Shown here one piece after another: positions 52,291-60,260 of a stretch of DNA of 64,000 nucleotides. The stretch spans positions 124,001 through 188,000 of the forward strand of contig CAWGTT010000002.1 in the NCBI GenBank assembly GCA_963825645.1, read 5' to 3'. Source of the DNA: JADJPO01 sp963825645 (GTDB taxonomy: Bacteria > Actinomycetota > Actinomycetes > Actinomycetales > Kineosporiaceae). A program made the translations under genes and the position numbers. The notes beneath the pieces are model-generated. The model was given only the letters and a program-made list of their open reading frames with translations. It was not told the origin of the DNA and made no database searches. Within the stretch, counting starts at the first letter, position 1; each line of letters begins with the position of its first letter.

Positions 52291-52309
52291 TTAGGTAAGC
52301 CTCACCTTG
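52291..52309. promoter_or_regulatory. IdeR/DtxR-type iron box
   Basis: TTAGGTAAGCCTCACCTTG matches 15 of 19 positions of the consensus TTAGGTTAGSCTAACCTAA by my alignment. It lies 37 bp upstream of efeU on the minus strand. Right beside it TAAGGCTTGCCTTA (52276-52289) is a second, perfect 14-bp palindrome that may be an extra half-site pair. Confidence 0.75.
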
Positions 52310-52400
52310 TCGCATGGCGGGGGCACGGCGCAACCTCCGGTCCGGGCACAGCCCGCTGCGGCTCTTCTCACCGGGTTCGCCGAACCCACCCGGGCGCCGG

Positions 52401-52550
52401 TCAGGCCGTCGAGCGCCGCAGCAGGCCGCGCAGCGTGGCAACGGCCCCGTCGGCCAACGGGCCCGGCCCGGCCCGCACCTCGCCGGCGCCGGCGCGACCC
52501 AGACCCAGCGGTACAGGGCGGACGGCGTCGCGGTCAGCGTCCACGCCCAC
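52401..52550 (-). CDS. Possible small ORF or gene remnant
   Basis: A 49-residue frame from GTG 52550 to TGA 52401, reading like a protein C terminus (GPLADGAVATLRGLLRRSTA). Third positions are almost all G or C. It starts directly beyond the rlmB palindrome. No family recognised. It may be a truncated gene or a real small protein, and is reported with low confidence. Confidence 0.3.
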   Translation of the reverse strand: MGVDADRDAVRPVPLGLGRAGAGEVRAGPGPLADGAVATLRGLLRRSTA

Positions 52551-52555
52551 CCAAT

Positions 52556-52612
52556 GTGGGCACAACGTCACGCCGCGCCCGTCTAGCGGGCACGGCGTGA
52601 CGTTGTGCCCAC
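52556..52612. terminator. 20-bp palindrome over the rlmB stop codon
   Basis: Arms 52556-52575 and 52593-52612 are perfect over 20 bp, with a further 5-bp inner stem (52577-52581/52587-52591) and a 5-nt loop. The rlmB TAG (52583-52585) lies in the loop. It may be the rlmB terminator. Confidence 0.85.
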
Positions 52613-53611
52613 CCGGGGAGCGGTGGAGCGGCGGCGGGCCACCTCGTAGAGCGCGACCCCGGCGGCCACTCCTGCGTTGAGCGACTCAGTTCCGGCGGCC
52701 ATCGGGATCGACACCACGACGTCGCAGGTCTGGCGCACCAGCCGGCTCAGTCCCTTGCCTTCCGAGCCGACCACCAGCACCAGCGGCTCGGTGGCCGCCT
52801 CGAGCGCGGGCAGGTCGATCTCCCCCTCGGAGTCGAGGCCGGCGATGAAGCACCCCGCCCGGGCCAGCTCCTCCAGAGCTCGGGTCAGGTTGGTGGCCCG
52901 AGCCACCGGGATCCGTGCCGCGGCACCGGCCGAGACCTTCCACGCGGCAGCGGTCATCCCGACCGAGCGCCGCTCCGGCACGATCACCCCGTGCCCGCCG
53001 AACGCCGCCACCGACCGGACGACGGCACCCAGGTTGCGTGGGTCGGTCACCGAGTCGAGCGCGACCAGCAGCGGCACCTGCCCGGCGTTGCGGGCCCGGG
53101 CCATCAGGTCCCCCGGATGGACGTACGCGTAGGCGGGCACTGCGGCCACCAGGCCTTGATGAATCGCCCCGTCGGTCATCCGGTCCAGGTCTGTCTTGGT
53201 CACCTCGAGCAGCGGGATCCTCTGGTCCGCAGCGGTTTTCAGCGCCTCCTTGACCCGGGCGTCGTGCTCGGTCCGAGTGCCCACGTACAGCGCCTTGACC
53301 GGCACCCGGGCCCGCAACGCCTCCACGACCGGGTTGCGTCCCGCCACGTACTCGGTGGCACCCGACGTGCGCCGTCCCGCGCCACCGCCTCCTCGCTGAG
53401 CCGACCGGCCGGACGGCGCCGCGCCGCGCCCGCCCGGCGCCCTGCGCTGCGCGGCATCTCGGGCCGCCGGATGACCCGTGCGTTCGGCGGCCTTCGGAGT
53501 AGGCCCCTTGCCGGACAGTGCCTTGCGACGTTGCCCCCCGGACCCGACGGTGGCGCCCTTCTTCGACGCGGGCTTGCGCACCGCGCCGCGCCGGTTCGAG
53601 TTCCCTGCCAT
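52583..53611 (-). CDS. rlmB: 23S rRNA (guanosine-2'-O-)-methyltransferase RlmB (SpoU/TrmH family)
   Basis: A 342-residue SPOUT methyltransferase. A basic, Gly/Arg-rich N-terminal extension (residues 1-75) is followed by an L30e-like substrate domain (EYVAGRNPVVEALRA) and the knotted SAM domain with VALDSVTDPRNLGAVVRS, GSEGKGLSRLV and SLNAGVAAGVALYEVARRR. The final ten residues (VGTTSRRAR) come from the palindrome. ATG 53611 overlaps the cysS stop by one base, so the two are coupled. The order rlmB-cysS-ispF is typical of actinobacteria. Confidence 0.93.
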   Translation of the reverse strand: MAGNSNRRGAVRKPASKKGATVGSGGQRRKALSGKGPTPKAAERTGHPAARDAAQRRAPGGRGAAPSGRSAQRGGGGAGRRTSGATEYVAGRNPVVEALRARVPVKALYVGTRTEHDARVKEALKTAADQRIPLLEVTKTDLDRMTDGAIHQGLVAAVPAYAYVHPGDLMARARNAGQVPLLVALDSVTDPRNLGAVVRSVAAFGGHGVIVPERRSVGMTAAAWKVSAGAAARIPVARATNLTRALEELARAGCFIAGLDSEGEIDLPALEAATEPLVLVVGSEGKGLSRLVRQTCDVVVSIPMAAGTESLNAGVAAGVALYEVARRRSTAPRVGTTSRRAR

Positions 53612-55065
53612 CAGCTCGTGCCCTCCAGGCTCCAGCGAGCACCGTCCGCGGTGTCCTCCACCACGATCCCCGCAGCGGTCAGCCGATTCCGGATGGCGTC
53701 GGCGGTGGTGAAGTCCTTGCTCGCCCGGGCCAGGGCGCGGGCGTCGAGCTCGGCGCGAACCAGCCCGTCGAGGGCGGTCCACACCGGATCCGCGCCGGCG
53801 GCCCCCCGCAGCGCACCGGACCCGCTGCGCCAGTGCGGGTCCAGCGGGTCGATCCCCAGAACGTCGGCCATGGCCCGGACCGCCACCGCGTGCCGAAGCG
53901 CGCCGTCCTTGTCCCCGGCGGCGAGCGCGGTGTTCCCTGCCCGTACGCGCTCGTGCAGCACGGCGAGGCCGGCCGGGGTGCCGAGATCGTCGTCCAGTGC
54001 GCGCACGTACGTCGCCGGGAGGTCCTCCTCCATGAGGTCGGCGCCACTCACCGCATCACCGAACGTCTCCGCGGCCCGCGTGATGAAGTTCTCGATCCGC
54101 TCGTAGGCGGTGCGGGCCTCCTCCAGCGAGTCCGGCAGCACCACCTCGATGTTGGATCGATAGTGCGGACCGGCCAGCAGGTAGCGGATCACCGCCGGGG
54201 ACACCTGCTCGGTGAGCGCCTCGAGCGACATCACGTTGCCGACCGACTTGCTCATCTTCTCCCCGCCCTGCACCACCCAGCCGTTGTGCAACCAGTACCG
54301 GGCGAAGCCGTCCCCCGCAGCCCGCGACTGAGCCAGCTCGTTCTCGTGATGCGGGAAGCGCAGGTCGATCCCGCCGCCGTGGATGTCGAACTCAGCTCCC
54401 AGGTACTTCGTCGCCATCGCCGAGCACTCCAGGTGCCAGCCCGGCCGGCCCCTGCCCCACGGCGTCGGCCACGAGGCGGTGGCCGGCTCTCCGGCCTTCG
54501 TGCCCTTCCACAGCGCGAAGTCCCGGGGGTCGCGCTTGCCGCGGGGGTCGGCGTCCGCGGCAGGCTCCATGTCGCAGACCTTCTGATGGGTCAGCTCGCC
54601 GTACTCGGGCCAGGACAGCACGTCGAAGTAGACGTCACCGGAGGCGTCCGTTGCGGGGTAGGCGTGACCGGCGTCCACCAGGCGCTGGATCAGCTCCACC
54701 ATCTCGGTGACGTGCCCGGTGGCCCGCGGCTCGTAGGAGGGCCGCAGGGTGTTCAGGGCGTCGTACCCGGCCGCGAAGGCCTGCTCGAACACGTAGGCGT
54801 GCGCCCACCAGGGCCGGTCCTCTTCGGCCGATTTGGTGAGGATCTTGTCGTCGATGTCGGTGACGTTGCGCACGTAGGTCACCTGGTAGCCGCTGCGGGT
54901 CATCCAACGACGCAGGACGTCGAAGCTCACCGCCGCGCGCAGGTGGCCGATGTGCGGCTCGGACTGCGGAGTGGCGCCGCAGACATAGATCCCGGCCTTG
55001 CCCTCCTGGAGCGGCACGAAGTCGCGAACGGCATGCCGAGCGGTGTCATACAGGCGAAGGCTCAC
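53611..55065 (-). CDS. cysS: Cysteinyl-tRNA synthetase
   Basis: A 484-residue class-I tRNA synthetase. The HIGH motif is EPHIGHLR at residues 36-43, KMSKS (GEKMSKSVGNV) marks the C-terminal signature, and the DALR-like helical end follows. Zinc ligands CGATPQSEPHIGH begin at Cys29. GTG 55065 start. Cotranscribed with rlmB. Length and motifs are all normal. Confidence 0.97.
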   Translation of the reverse strand: MSLRLYDTARHAVRDFVPLQEGKAGIYVCGATPQSEPHIGHLRAAVSFDVLRRWMTRSGYQVTYVRNVTDIDDKILTKSAEEDRPWWAHAYVFEQAFAAGYDALNTLRPSYEPRATGHVTEMVELIQRLVDAGHAYPATDASGDVYFDVLSWPEYGELTHQKVCDMEPAADADPRGKRDPRDFALWKGTKAGEPATASWPTPWGRGRPGWHLECSAMATKYLGAEFDIHGGGIDLRFPHHENELAQSRAAGDGFARYWLHNGWVVQGGEKMSKSVGNVMSLEALTEQVSPAVIRYLLAGPHYRSNIEVVLPDSLEEARTAYERIENFITRAAETFGDAVSGADLMEEDLPATYVRALDDDLGTPAGLAVLHERVRAGNTALAAGDKDGALRHAVAVRAMADVLGIDPLDPHWRSGSGALRGAAGADPVWTALDGLVRAELDARALARASKDFTTADAIRNRLTAAGIVVEDTADGARWSLEGTS

Positions 55066-55115
55066 CGGCCAAGGCTACCCAGCCGGGCAACCGGATTCGT
55101 GCGGCCACAACCCCG

Positions 55116-56005
55116 TCAGCCGACCCAGAGCAGGCTCTTGACCGGACCGATCGCGAAGTAGACGACGAACAACGCCGATGCGGCATACAGCAGTGGGTGC
55201 ACCTGGGACGCCTTACCCCGGGCGAGCTTGAGCAGCACGTAGGAGACGAACCCGGCGCCGATCCCGGCGGTGATGGAGTAGGTGAACGGCATCAGCACGA
55301 CGGTCAGGAAGGCCGGCAGCGCGGCCTCACCGTCGTCCCAGTCGATGTTGCGCACCTGGATCATCATCACGAAGCCGACGACGACCAGCGCCGGAGCTCC
55401 CGCCTCGTGCGGGACCACCTGAACCAGCTGCGAGAACCAGGTCGCGACCTGGAAGAGCACCCCGGTGACCACGCTCGCCAGGCCGGTGCGTGCCCCCTCG
55501 GCGACCCCGGCCGCCGACTCGATGTAGGAGGTGTTGGACGACACCGATGCCGCGCCGCCGGCAGCGGCGGCGGCGATCGAGTCGACGACCAGGATCCGCT
55601 CGGGTTTGGGCGGCACGCCGGGACGGTGCGCCGGACGAACCCGGCGTCGACGAACCCGATCAAGGTGATGAACAGGCCGATCCCCACGCTGATGGCGGTC
55701 TTCAGCGACCGCGGCACCGCGTGGAAGACCGCGGTCCGGAACCCGGTCAGCACCAGGACCAGGATGATCAGGCCTTCCAGCACCACCAGGCCCATCGCGT
55801 CGGCCCAGGTCATCCCGGGCAGGGACGCGATGCCGAAGGCCACGAACGCGTTCAGCCCGAGACCGGCGGCCAGCGCCAGCGGGTAGTTGGCGACCACACC
55901 CATCAGGATCGTCATCAGCCCGGCGACCAGCGCCGTCGCGGCCGCCACCTTCGGGATCGCGGACGACGCGTCCCCGCCGCCCAAGCGATTCGACGGCATC
56001 GACAC
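55116..56005 (-). pseudogene. Decayed NCS2/AzgA-type nucleobase permease
   Basis: Two halves of an AzgA-like purine permease in different frames. The 5' piece (56005 to about 55630) starts within the protein (IPKVAAATALVAGLMTILM...) and lacks the first membrane segment and start region. It ends at GFVDAGFVRRT. The 3' piece, one frame off, resumes at PERILVVDSIAAAAAGGA and continues to 55116 (SQVHPLLYAASALFVVYFAIG). From the family's usual arrangement about 150 or more central residues are missing at the joint near 55620-55640. The deletion plus frameshift means no working transporter. Confidence 0.85.
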
Positions 56006-56110
56006 TCTGGGTAGTCAGACTGCCTCGAATGGCTGCGAACGGCGCGTCGTCGCGGTCCCGGCCGGACCGCCGGCTTTCGCCCAACCAGCCGATCGAGCAC
56101 GCTGTGGGGC

Positions 56111-57148
56111 GTGCGCTGGGTGCTTCACGTCGACCTCGACCAGTTCATCGCGGCGGTTGAGATCCTGCGCCGTCCCGAGCTGGCCGGGCTGCCCGTGATC
56201 GTGGGCGGCCGCGGTGACCCCACCGAGCGGGCCGTCGTCTCCACCGCCTCCTATCCGGCTCGCGAGTACGGCGTCCGCTCGGGCATGCCGCTCAAGCTGG
56301 CGGTGCGCAAGTGCCCGGACGCCGTGCTGCTGCCGGTCGACGCCCCGCACTACACGGCCGTCTCGGACGTCGTGATGGCCACCCTGCGCGCGCTGCCCGC
56401 CGCCGTGGTCGAGGTACTCGGCTGGGACGAGGCGTTCGTCGGCATCGAGCTGCTCGACACGGCCGCCCCCGAGGCGTATGCGCGCACCCTGCAGCGCGAG
56501 GTGTTTGCCGCGACGCGCCTGCACTGCTCGGTGGGCATCGGCGACACCACTACCCGCGCCAAGATCGCCACCGAGTTCGGCAAACCGCAGGGGGTTTTCC
56601 GGCTCACCCGGGAGAACTGGTTCCCGGTGATGGGCGAGCGACCGACCGACGCCGTCTGGGGCATCGGGCCACGGATCAAGGCCCGGCTGTCCGGGCTGGG
56701 GATCGAGACCGTCGCCGACCTGGCCCGCGCCGAGACCGACGCTCTGATCGAAGGGTTCGGGCCGACGATGGGCCCGTACTACCAGGGCCTCGGCCGCGGT
56801 ACCGGCCGCTCCTACGCCGACCCCACGCCGTGGGTGGCCCGGGCCCACGGCCGGGAGACCACCTACCAGCGCAACCTGACCGAGGACCGCGAGATCACCG
56901 CCGCCGTCCACGCCCTGGCCGAACAGGTGAGCGCCGACATCGCCGCCGAGGGCCGGGGATGCCTGCGGGTGCACCTCAAGGTGCGCTTCGCGCCGTTCTT
57001 CACCGTCAACCGCAGCCGCACGCTGTCCGAGCCGACGACGGACCCCACGGTGATCGCTGCCACCGCACTCGACCTGCTGCACGCCCTCGGGGACGACCGC
57101 CCGATCCGGCTGCTCGGCGTCCGCGCCGAGATGACCCCGCCGCCCTGA
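56111..57148 (+). CDS. dinB: Y-family DNA polymerase (Pol IV, DinB type)
   Basis: A 345-residue Y-family translesion polymerase. HVDLDQFIAAVE near residue 6 carries the first metal-binding Asp; the catalytic pair is GWDEAF near 106, where most Pol IVs have SIDEAF; HhH-like WGIGPRIKARLSGLGIETV follows near 182. It lacks the C-terminal beta-clamp motif of longer forms. GTG 56111. No SOS (LexA) box is seen in the upstream 100 bp. Convergent with a Mut7-C gene across a palindrome. Confidence 0.88.
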   Translation: MRWVLHVDLDQFIAAVEILRRPELAGLPVIVGGRGDPTERAVVSTASYPAREYGVRSGMPLKLAVRKCPDAVLLPVDAPHYTAVSDVVMATLRALPAAVVEVLGWDEAFVGIELLDTAAPEAYARTLQREVFAATRLHCSVGIGDTTTRAKIATEFGKPQGVFRLTRENWFPVMGERPTDAVWGIGPRIKARLSGLGIETVADLARAETDALIEGFGPTMGPYYQGLGRGTGRSYADPTPWVARAHGRETTYQRNLTEDREITAAVHALAEQVSADIAAEGRGCLRVHLKVRFAPFFTVNRSRTLSEPTTDPTVIAATALDLLHALGDDRPIRLLGVRAEMTPPP

Positions 57149-57156
57149 CCGGACCG

Positions 57157-57221
57157 TGATCGCCCGGAGGGTGAGGTTCTACCCCGGCGAACGGGGCATA
57201 ACCTCACCCTCCCGACGATCA
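57157..57221. terminator. Imperfect palindrome over a Mut7-C stop codon
   Basis: A 13-bp perfect core (57166-57178/57200-57212), an inner CCCCG/CGGGG stem and an outer GATCG-type arm (57157-57162/57216-57221) form a long hairpin with a 5-nt loop. The TAG (57179-57181) of the minus-strand gene is in the stem. It lies at a convergent junction with dinB. Confidence 0.75.
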
Positions 57222-57934
57222 TGAGCACGCACCACCGACTCGACCAGCGCCTCGAGACGACGGGCATGGGCGCCGCGCCAGTACACCCGCCGGCATCCCC
57301 CACAGCGGGCGAAGTCGTCGTAGCAGCGCCTGGTCCCCGGTTGCAGCTGGTCGATGACCTGGTCCTTCGGGACGGGGCCGAGCAGGCCGTTGCAGACCAG
57401 GCAGCGGGTCCAGGGTGCCGGCCGCGGCGCGAACCGGTCGAGGACGTCTCGCAGCTGGTCGTCCGGGTCATCCCCGCGCACGTACGCCGCCCACCGCAGA
57501 GCGCGGCGCTGCAGCAGCCCCCGGTCGCGGCTGAGCAGCACCCGCCGCTCGGCCAGCGACTGCCGGACAAGGTCGGCATCCGTGCTGTCGTTGCGGTAGG
57601 CGGCGTCCAGGCCCAGCAGCCGCAACCGCCGACACAACGCGCCCAGGTGGACATCGAGCAGGAACCGCGGCGGCGAGGTCGGCGCCGGTTGAGGCCGGGC
57701 GGCCTCGCTCAGAGCGACCTCGCCGAGCCCGTGGGCGCGGGTGCCTGCCGACACGACCCGGCCACCGGCACGCATCTCGCCCACCTCGGTCAGGGGTATC
57801 CCCATCGACTGCACAACGTGCCCCAGGCTCCACTCGGGTGCGACCTCGCACGGCACTCGGTCTCGCGGACCCCGAGCTCGAACGAACAGGCGTAACCCCG
57901 GCGGCACGAGCACGGTGACCAGGCTGTTCGCCAC
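57179..57934 (-). CDS. Mut7-C RNase/PIN-like protein with ubiquitin-like domain
   Basis: A 251-residue protein. The N-terminal ubiquitin-like part (about 1-80) precedes a Mut7-C RNase domain, FLLDVHLGALCRRLRLLGLDA and the acidic RNDSTDADLV, and ends with a zinc ribbon with CLVC and CGGC pairs. It is a predicted nuclease. GTG 57934 is the start; the upstream frame overlaps the rpiB-like gene. The C-terminal GEVMPRSPG is encoded by the palindrome arm. No toxin or antitoxin partner is seen. Function in the host is unknown. Confidence 0.85.
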   Translation of the reverse strand: MANSLVTVLVPPGLRLFVRARGPRDRVPCEVAPEWSLGHVVQSMGIPLTEVGEMRAGGRVVSAGTRAHGLGEVALSEAARPQPAPTSPPRFLLDVHLGALCRRLRLLGLDAAYRNDSTDADLVRQSLAERRVLLSRDRGLLQRRALRWAAYVRGDDPDDQLRDVLDRFAPRPAPWTRCLVCNGLLGPVPKDQVIDQLQPGTRRCYDDFARCGGCRRVYWRGAHARRLEALVESVVRAHDRREGEVMPRSPG

Positions 57935-57959
57935 GGAACCGGGTGCCGCTCGGCTGCGG

Positions 57960-58268
57960 TCAGCCGGCGTCCAGCGGCCGCAGGTGCCGCTCGGAGATCT
58001 CTCGGACCTTCTCGACCCGGCGGACGTACTTGTCCTGCTCGCCGAAGAAGTCCGTACCCATCCAGGTGCGCACGACCTCCATGGCCAGCGCCGATCCGAT
58101 GATCTTCCCGCCGATGCACAACACGGTGGTGTCCGAGCGGGAGCCGGCCAACCCGGCGCAGAACGGCGCGCCGAAGTGGGTGACGCCGTGGTCCTGGGCG
58201 ACCAGCCAGGCCTTGATCTCCTCCTTGAGCGCGTACTCGGCATCGTCACTGGCCATCGCGATCGGCAT
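57960..58268 (-). pseudogene. RpiB/LacAB-like isomerase remnant with its core deleted
   Basis: A 102-residue open frame. Both ends match sugar-phosphate isomerase RpiB/LacAB: MPIAMASDDAEYALKEEIKAWL at the start (normally SDHAG, here SDDAE) and DTTVLCIGGKIIGSALAMEVVRTW in the C-terminal part. The middle, about 45-55 residues including the catalytic Cys in CGTGIG, is missing, although the frame stays open. ATG overlaps the ispF stop (TGATG). It cannot be an active RpiB as read; it may be a decaying gene or a shortened domain with another role. Confidence 0.7.
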
Positions 58269-58795
58269 CAGTGCACTCCCCTCCGTCGAGCATGATCCTG
58301 GCGGACATCGGCGGCCACCACCAGAGCGGTGGCGATCGCCGCCACGCCTTCCGCCCGCCCGGTCAGGCCCAGCCCGTCGGTGGTGGTCGCGGACACCGTC
58401 ACCGGCGCACCGCAGGCCGCGGACAGCGCGGACTGCGCCTCCTCCCGCCTGGTGCCCACCCGGGGCCGCACCCCGATCACCTGCACCGCGACGTTGCCGA
58501 TCACGAACCCGGCCTCACGTGCGCGGCGGGCCGTCTCGGCCAGCAGCATCACCCCCGAGGCCCCCGCCCACTCCGGGCGGGAGGTGCCGAAGTTCGAGCC
58601 AAGGTCACCGAGCCCGCAGGCGGATAGGACGGCGTCGCAGCAGGCGTGCGCCGCGACGTCGGCGTCCGAATGACCTTCCAGTCCCGGCTCACCCGGCCAG
58701 TCCAGGCCGGCGATCCGCATCGGACGCCCAGCCGCCGGATCGGCGAAGCGGTGCACGTCGACCCCGATCCCGGTGCGGGGCAGCGTCGGGCTCAC
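58268..58795 (-). CDS. ispF: 2-C-methyl-D-erythritol 2,4-cyclodiphosphate synthase
   Basis: A 175-residue IspF of the MEP isoprenoid pathway. GIGVDVHRF carries the metal-binding Asp and His near residues 10-15, and GHSDADVAAHA is near 40 with the second His. GTG 58795 start; the upstream frame to 59005 is antisense to ispD. It is coupled to the rpiB remnant downstream (TGATG). Separated from the divergent ispD by the diverged palindrome at 58831. Confidence 0.95.
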   Translation of the reverse strand: MSPTLPRTGIGVDVHRFADPAAGRPMRIAGLDWPGEPGLEGHSDADVAAHACCDAVLSACGLGDLGSNFGTSRPEWAGASGVMLLAETARRAREAGFVIGNVAVQVIGVRPRVGTRREEAQSALSAACGAPVTVSATTTDGLGLTGRAEGVAAIATALVVAADVRQDHARRRGVH

Positions 58796-58830
58796 GCCGC
58801 TACCGTACGGCGTGCCCCTGCCGTCCCACG

Positions 58831-58887
58831 CGAGTGGACAGTTCGGCGACAGACACGCCGGCGATTCCTTGCACAGGTGTCCACTCG
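58831..58887. repeat. Diverged palindrome between ispF and ispD
   Basis: Arms CGAGTGGACA (58831-58840) and TGTCCACTCG (58878-58887) pair over 10 bp around a 37-nt loop. The left arm and following bases, GTGGACAGTTCGGCGA, resemble the left arm at 1322-1337 (GTGGACAGTTTTTCGA), so it looks like a decayed copy of the first palindrome. Confidence 0.6.
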
Positions 58888-58925
58888 ATGCCGGTGGGGT
58901 GGCCGGCCGTGCGTACAGTGCCGTT

Positions 58926-59651
58926 GTGCCCGCGGCGGTGGTCGTTCTCGCCGGCGGCAGCGGGTCCCGCGCCGCCGCGACGATCGACGGGGCACCGGCG
59001 AACAAGGTCTACCTGCCGCTGGCCGGCCGCCCGGTGCTGGCCTGGTCGCTGCACTGGGCGGCACAGGTGAGCTCGGTGGAGCGGCTCGTGCTGGTGGTCC
59101 GCGCCGAGGACGAGCCGCTCGCCCGGCAGCTGGTGCGCGACCACCCCCTGCCACGGCCGATCGACGTCGTCGCCGGCGGGGCCAGCCGCCACGACTCGGA
59201 GATGGCCGCGTTCACCCACCTGGGCCCAGCGGTCCGCAGTGGGGAGATCGACGTGATCGCCGTCCACGACGCCGCCAGACCGTTGGCCGGCAGCGAGCTG
59301 TTCGGCGAGGTGATCGAGACGGCGGTACGTCATGGCGGCGGGGTGCCCGCCGTGTCGGCGGACGGGCTGCTCACCCGCGACGGCGGGCCGCGACCGGACG
59401 CCGATGCGCCCGATACCCGGATCGTGCGAGTGCAGACCCCGCAGGCCTTCCGCGCCGGCGCGCTGCTCGACGCCTACGAGCTCGCCGCGCAGTGGGACTT
59501 TCGCGGCACCGACACGGCGTCGTGCGTTCAGGCGTGGAGTCGGCTCGAGATCCGGGTCGTTGATGCGCAGCGGACCAACCTCAAGATCACCTACCCGGGC
59601 GACCTCGCCGCGGCCGAGCGCCTGCTGGCTCTGGTCCACCCGACGACGTGA
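58926..59651 (+). CDS. ispD: 2-C-methyl-D-erythritol 4-phosphate cytidylyltransferase
   Basis: A 241-residue CTP:MEP cytidylyltransferase. VVVLAGGSGSRAAAT near residue 4 is the nucleotide loop, NKVYLPLAGRPVLAWSL carries the conserved Lys, and VHDAARPL near 118, QTPQAF near 178 and DTASCVQ mark the IspD family. GTG 58926. It is on the plus strand, opposite to ispF, carD and cysS, whereas in M. tuberculosis all are on one strand. Its end overlaps the convergent IspD-like paralogue by 65 bp. Confidence 0.9.
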   Translation: MPAAVVVLAGGSGSRAAATIDGAPANKVYLPLAGRPVLAWSLHWAAQVSSVERLVLVVRAEDEPLARQLVRDHPLPRPIDVVAGGASRHDSEMAAFTHLGPAVRSGEIDVIAVHDAARPLAGSELFGEVIETAVRHGGGVPAVSADGLLTRDGGPRPDADAPDTRIVRVQTPQAFRAGALLDAYELAAQWDFRGTDTASCVQAWSRLEIRVVDAQRTNLKITYPGDLAAAERLLALVHPTT

Positions 59652-60213
59652 CGTCGAGCTCGTCCGTGCGCGCACCCGCCGGGTCGTACCCGATGGGCTC
59701 GGTGTCGGGACGCTGCGACACGACGCGCCGCACTCCGACCAACCGGTCGAGCATCGCAACCAGGACGCCGAGGTCCTCTCCGGCCTGCGGCGCGACGGCC
59801 AGGCTGGCGCACAGGGCGGCGTGGGTGACCACGAGCGGGCCGATGACCGTGCAGAAGTCGCCGCGGTCGAGCGTGGCCAGCACCCGGCCCTCGCCGTCGA
59901 CGTGTTTGAGGGTGTCGGTGACCTCGGTGCACCCGACGGCCGCGACGCACTCGCCGTCCTCGTACCACTCCCGGATGACCCGCAGCACCGGCTCCGGATC
60001 CCCGATCGGGCGTCGTGGGTCATGCAGGACGACCAGGTCACTCGGCGACTCGAGGAGCTCGGCGAGGCGCCCGGCCCGGGTCACCACCTCGACCCGCGCC
60101 TCGGGCATGCCCCGGCGCAGCACGGCGGCAACCACTTCGGTCGCGCCGATCCCGGCTGCGCGACGGCCATCGCTGCCCTCGACGTCCAGAACGACCACCA
60201 GCAGTGCGCTCAT
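59587..60213 (-). CDS. Degenerate IspD-like protein
   Basis: A 208-residue protein with a shape like IspD: LLVVVLDVEGSDGRRAAGIG resembles the loop LAGGSGSRAA, LHDPRRPIGDP replaces VHDAARPL, and VTDTLKHVDGEGRVLATLDRG corresponds to the specificity loop. The conserved Lys and the PLAGRPVL segment are absent, so cytidylyltransferase activity is doubtful. ATG 60213. It lies at the place and in the orientation where ispD is expected relative to carD. Its 3' end overlaps ispD by 65 bp. Confidence 0.65.
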   Translation of the reverse strand: MSALLVVVLDVEGSDGRRAAGIGATEVVAAVLRRGMPEARVEVVTRAGRLAELLESPSDLVVLHDPRRPIGDPEPVLRVIREWYEDGECVAAVGCTEVTDTLKHVDGEGRVLATLDRGDFCTVIGPLVVTHAALCASLAVAPQAGEDLGVLVAMLDRLVGVRRVVSQRPDTEPIGYDPAGARTDELDVTSSGGPEPAGARPRRGRPGR

Positions 60214-60260
60214 GGGCCGACTATGCCGGACGCGCCGCCACGTGCCGAATCCTCCGCGCG

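Noticed and set aside
56006..56110. SOS box for dinB
   Set aside because: GAACGGCGCGTC was inspected but does not have the GTTC half.
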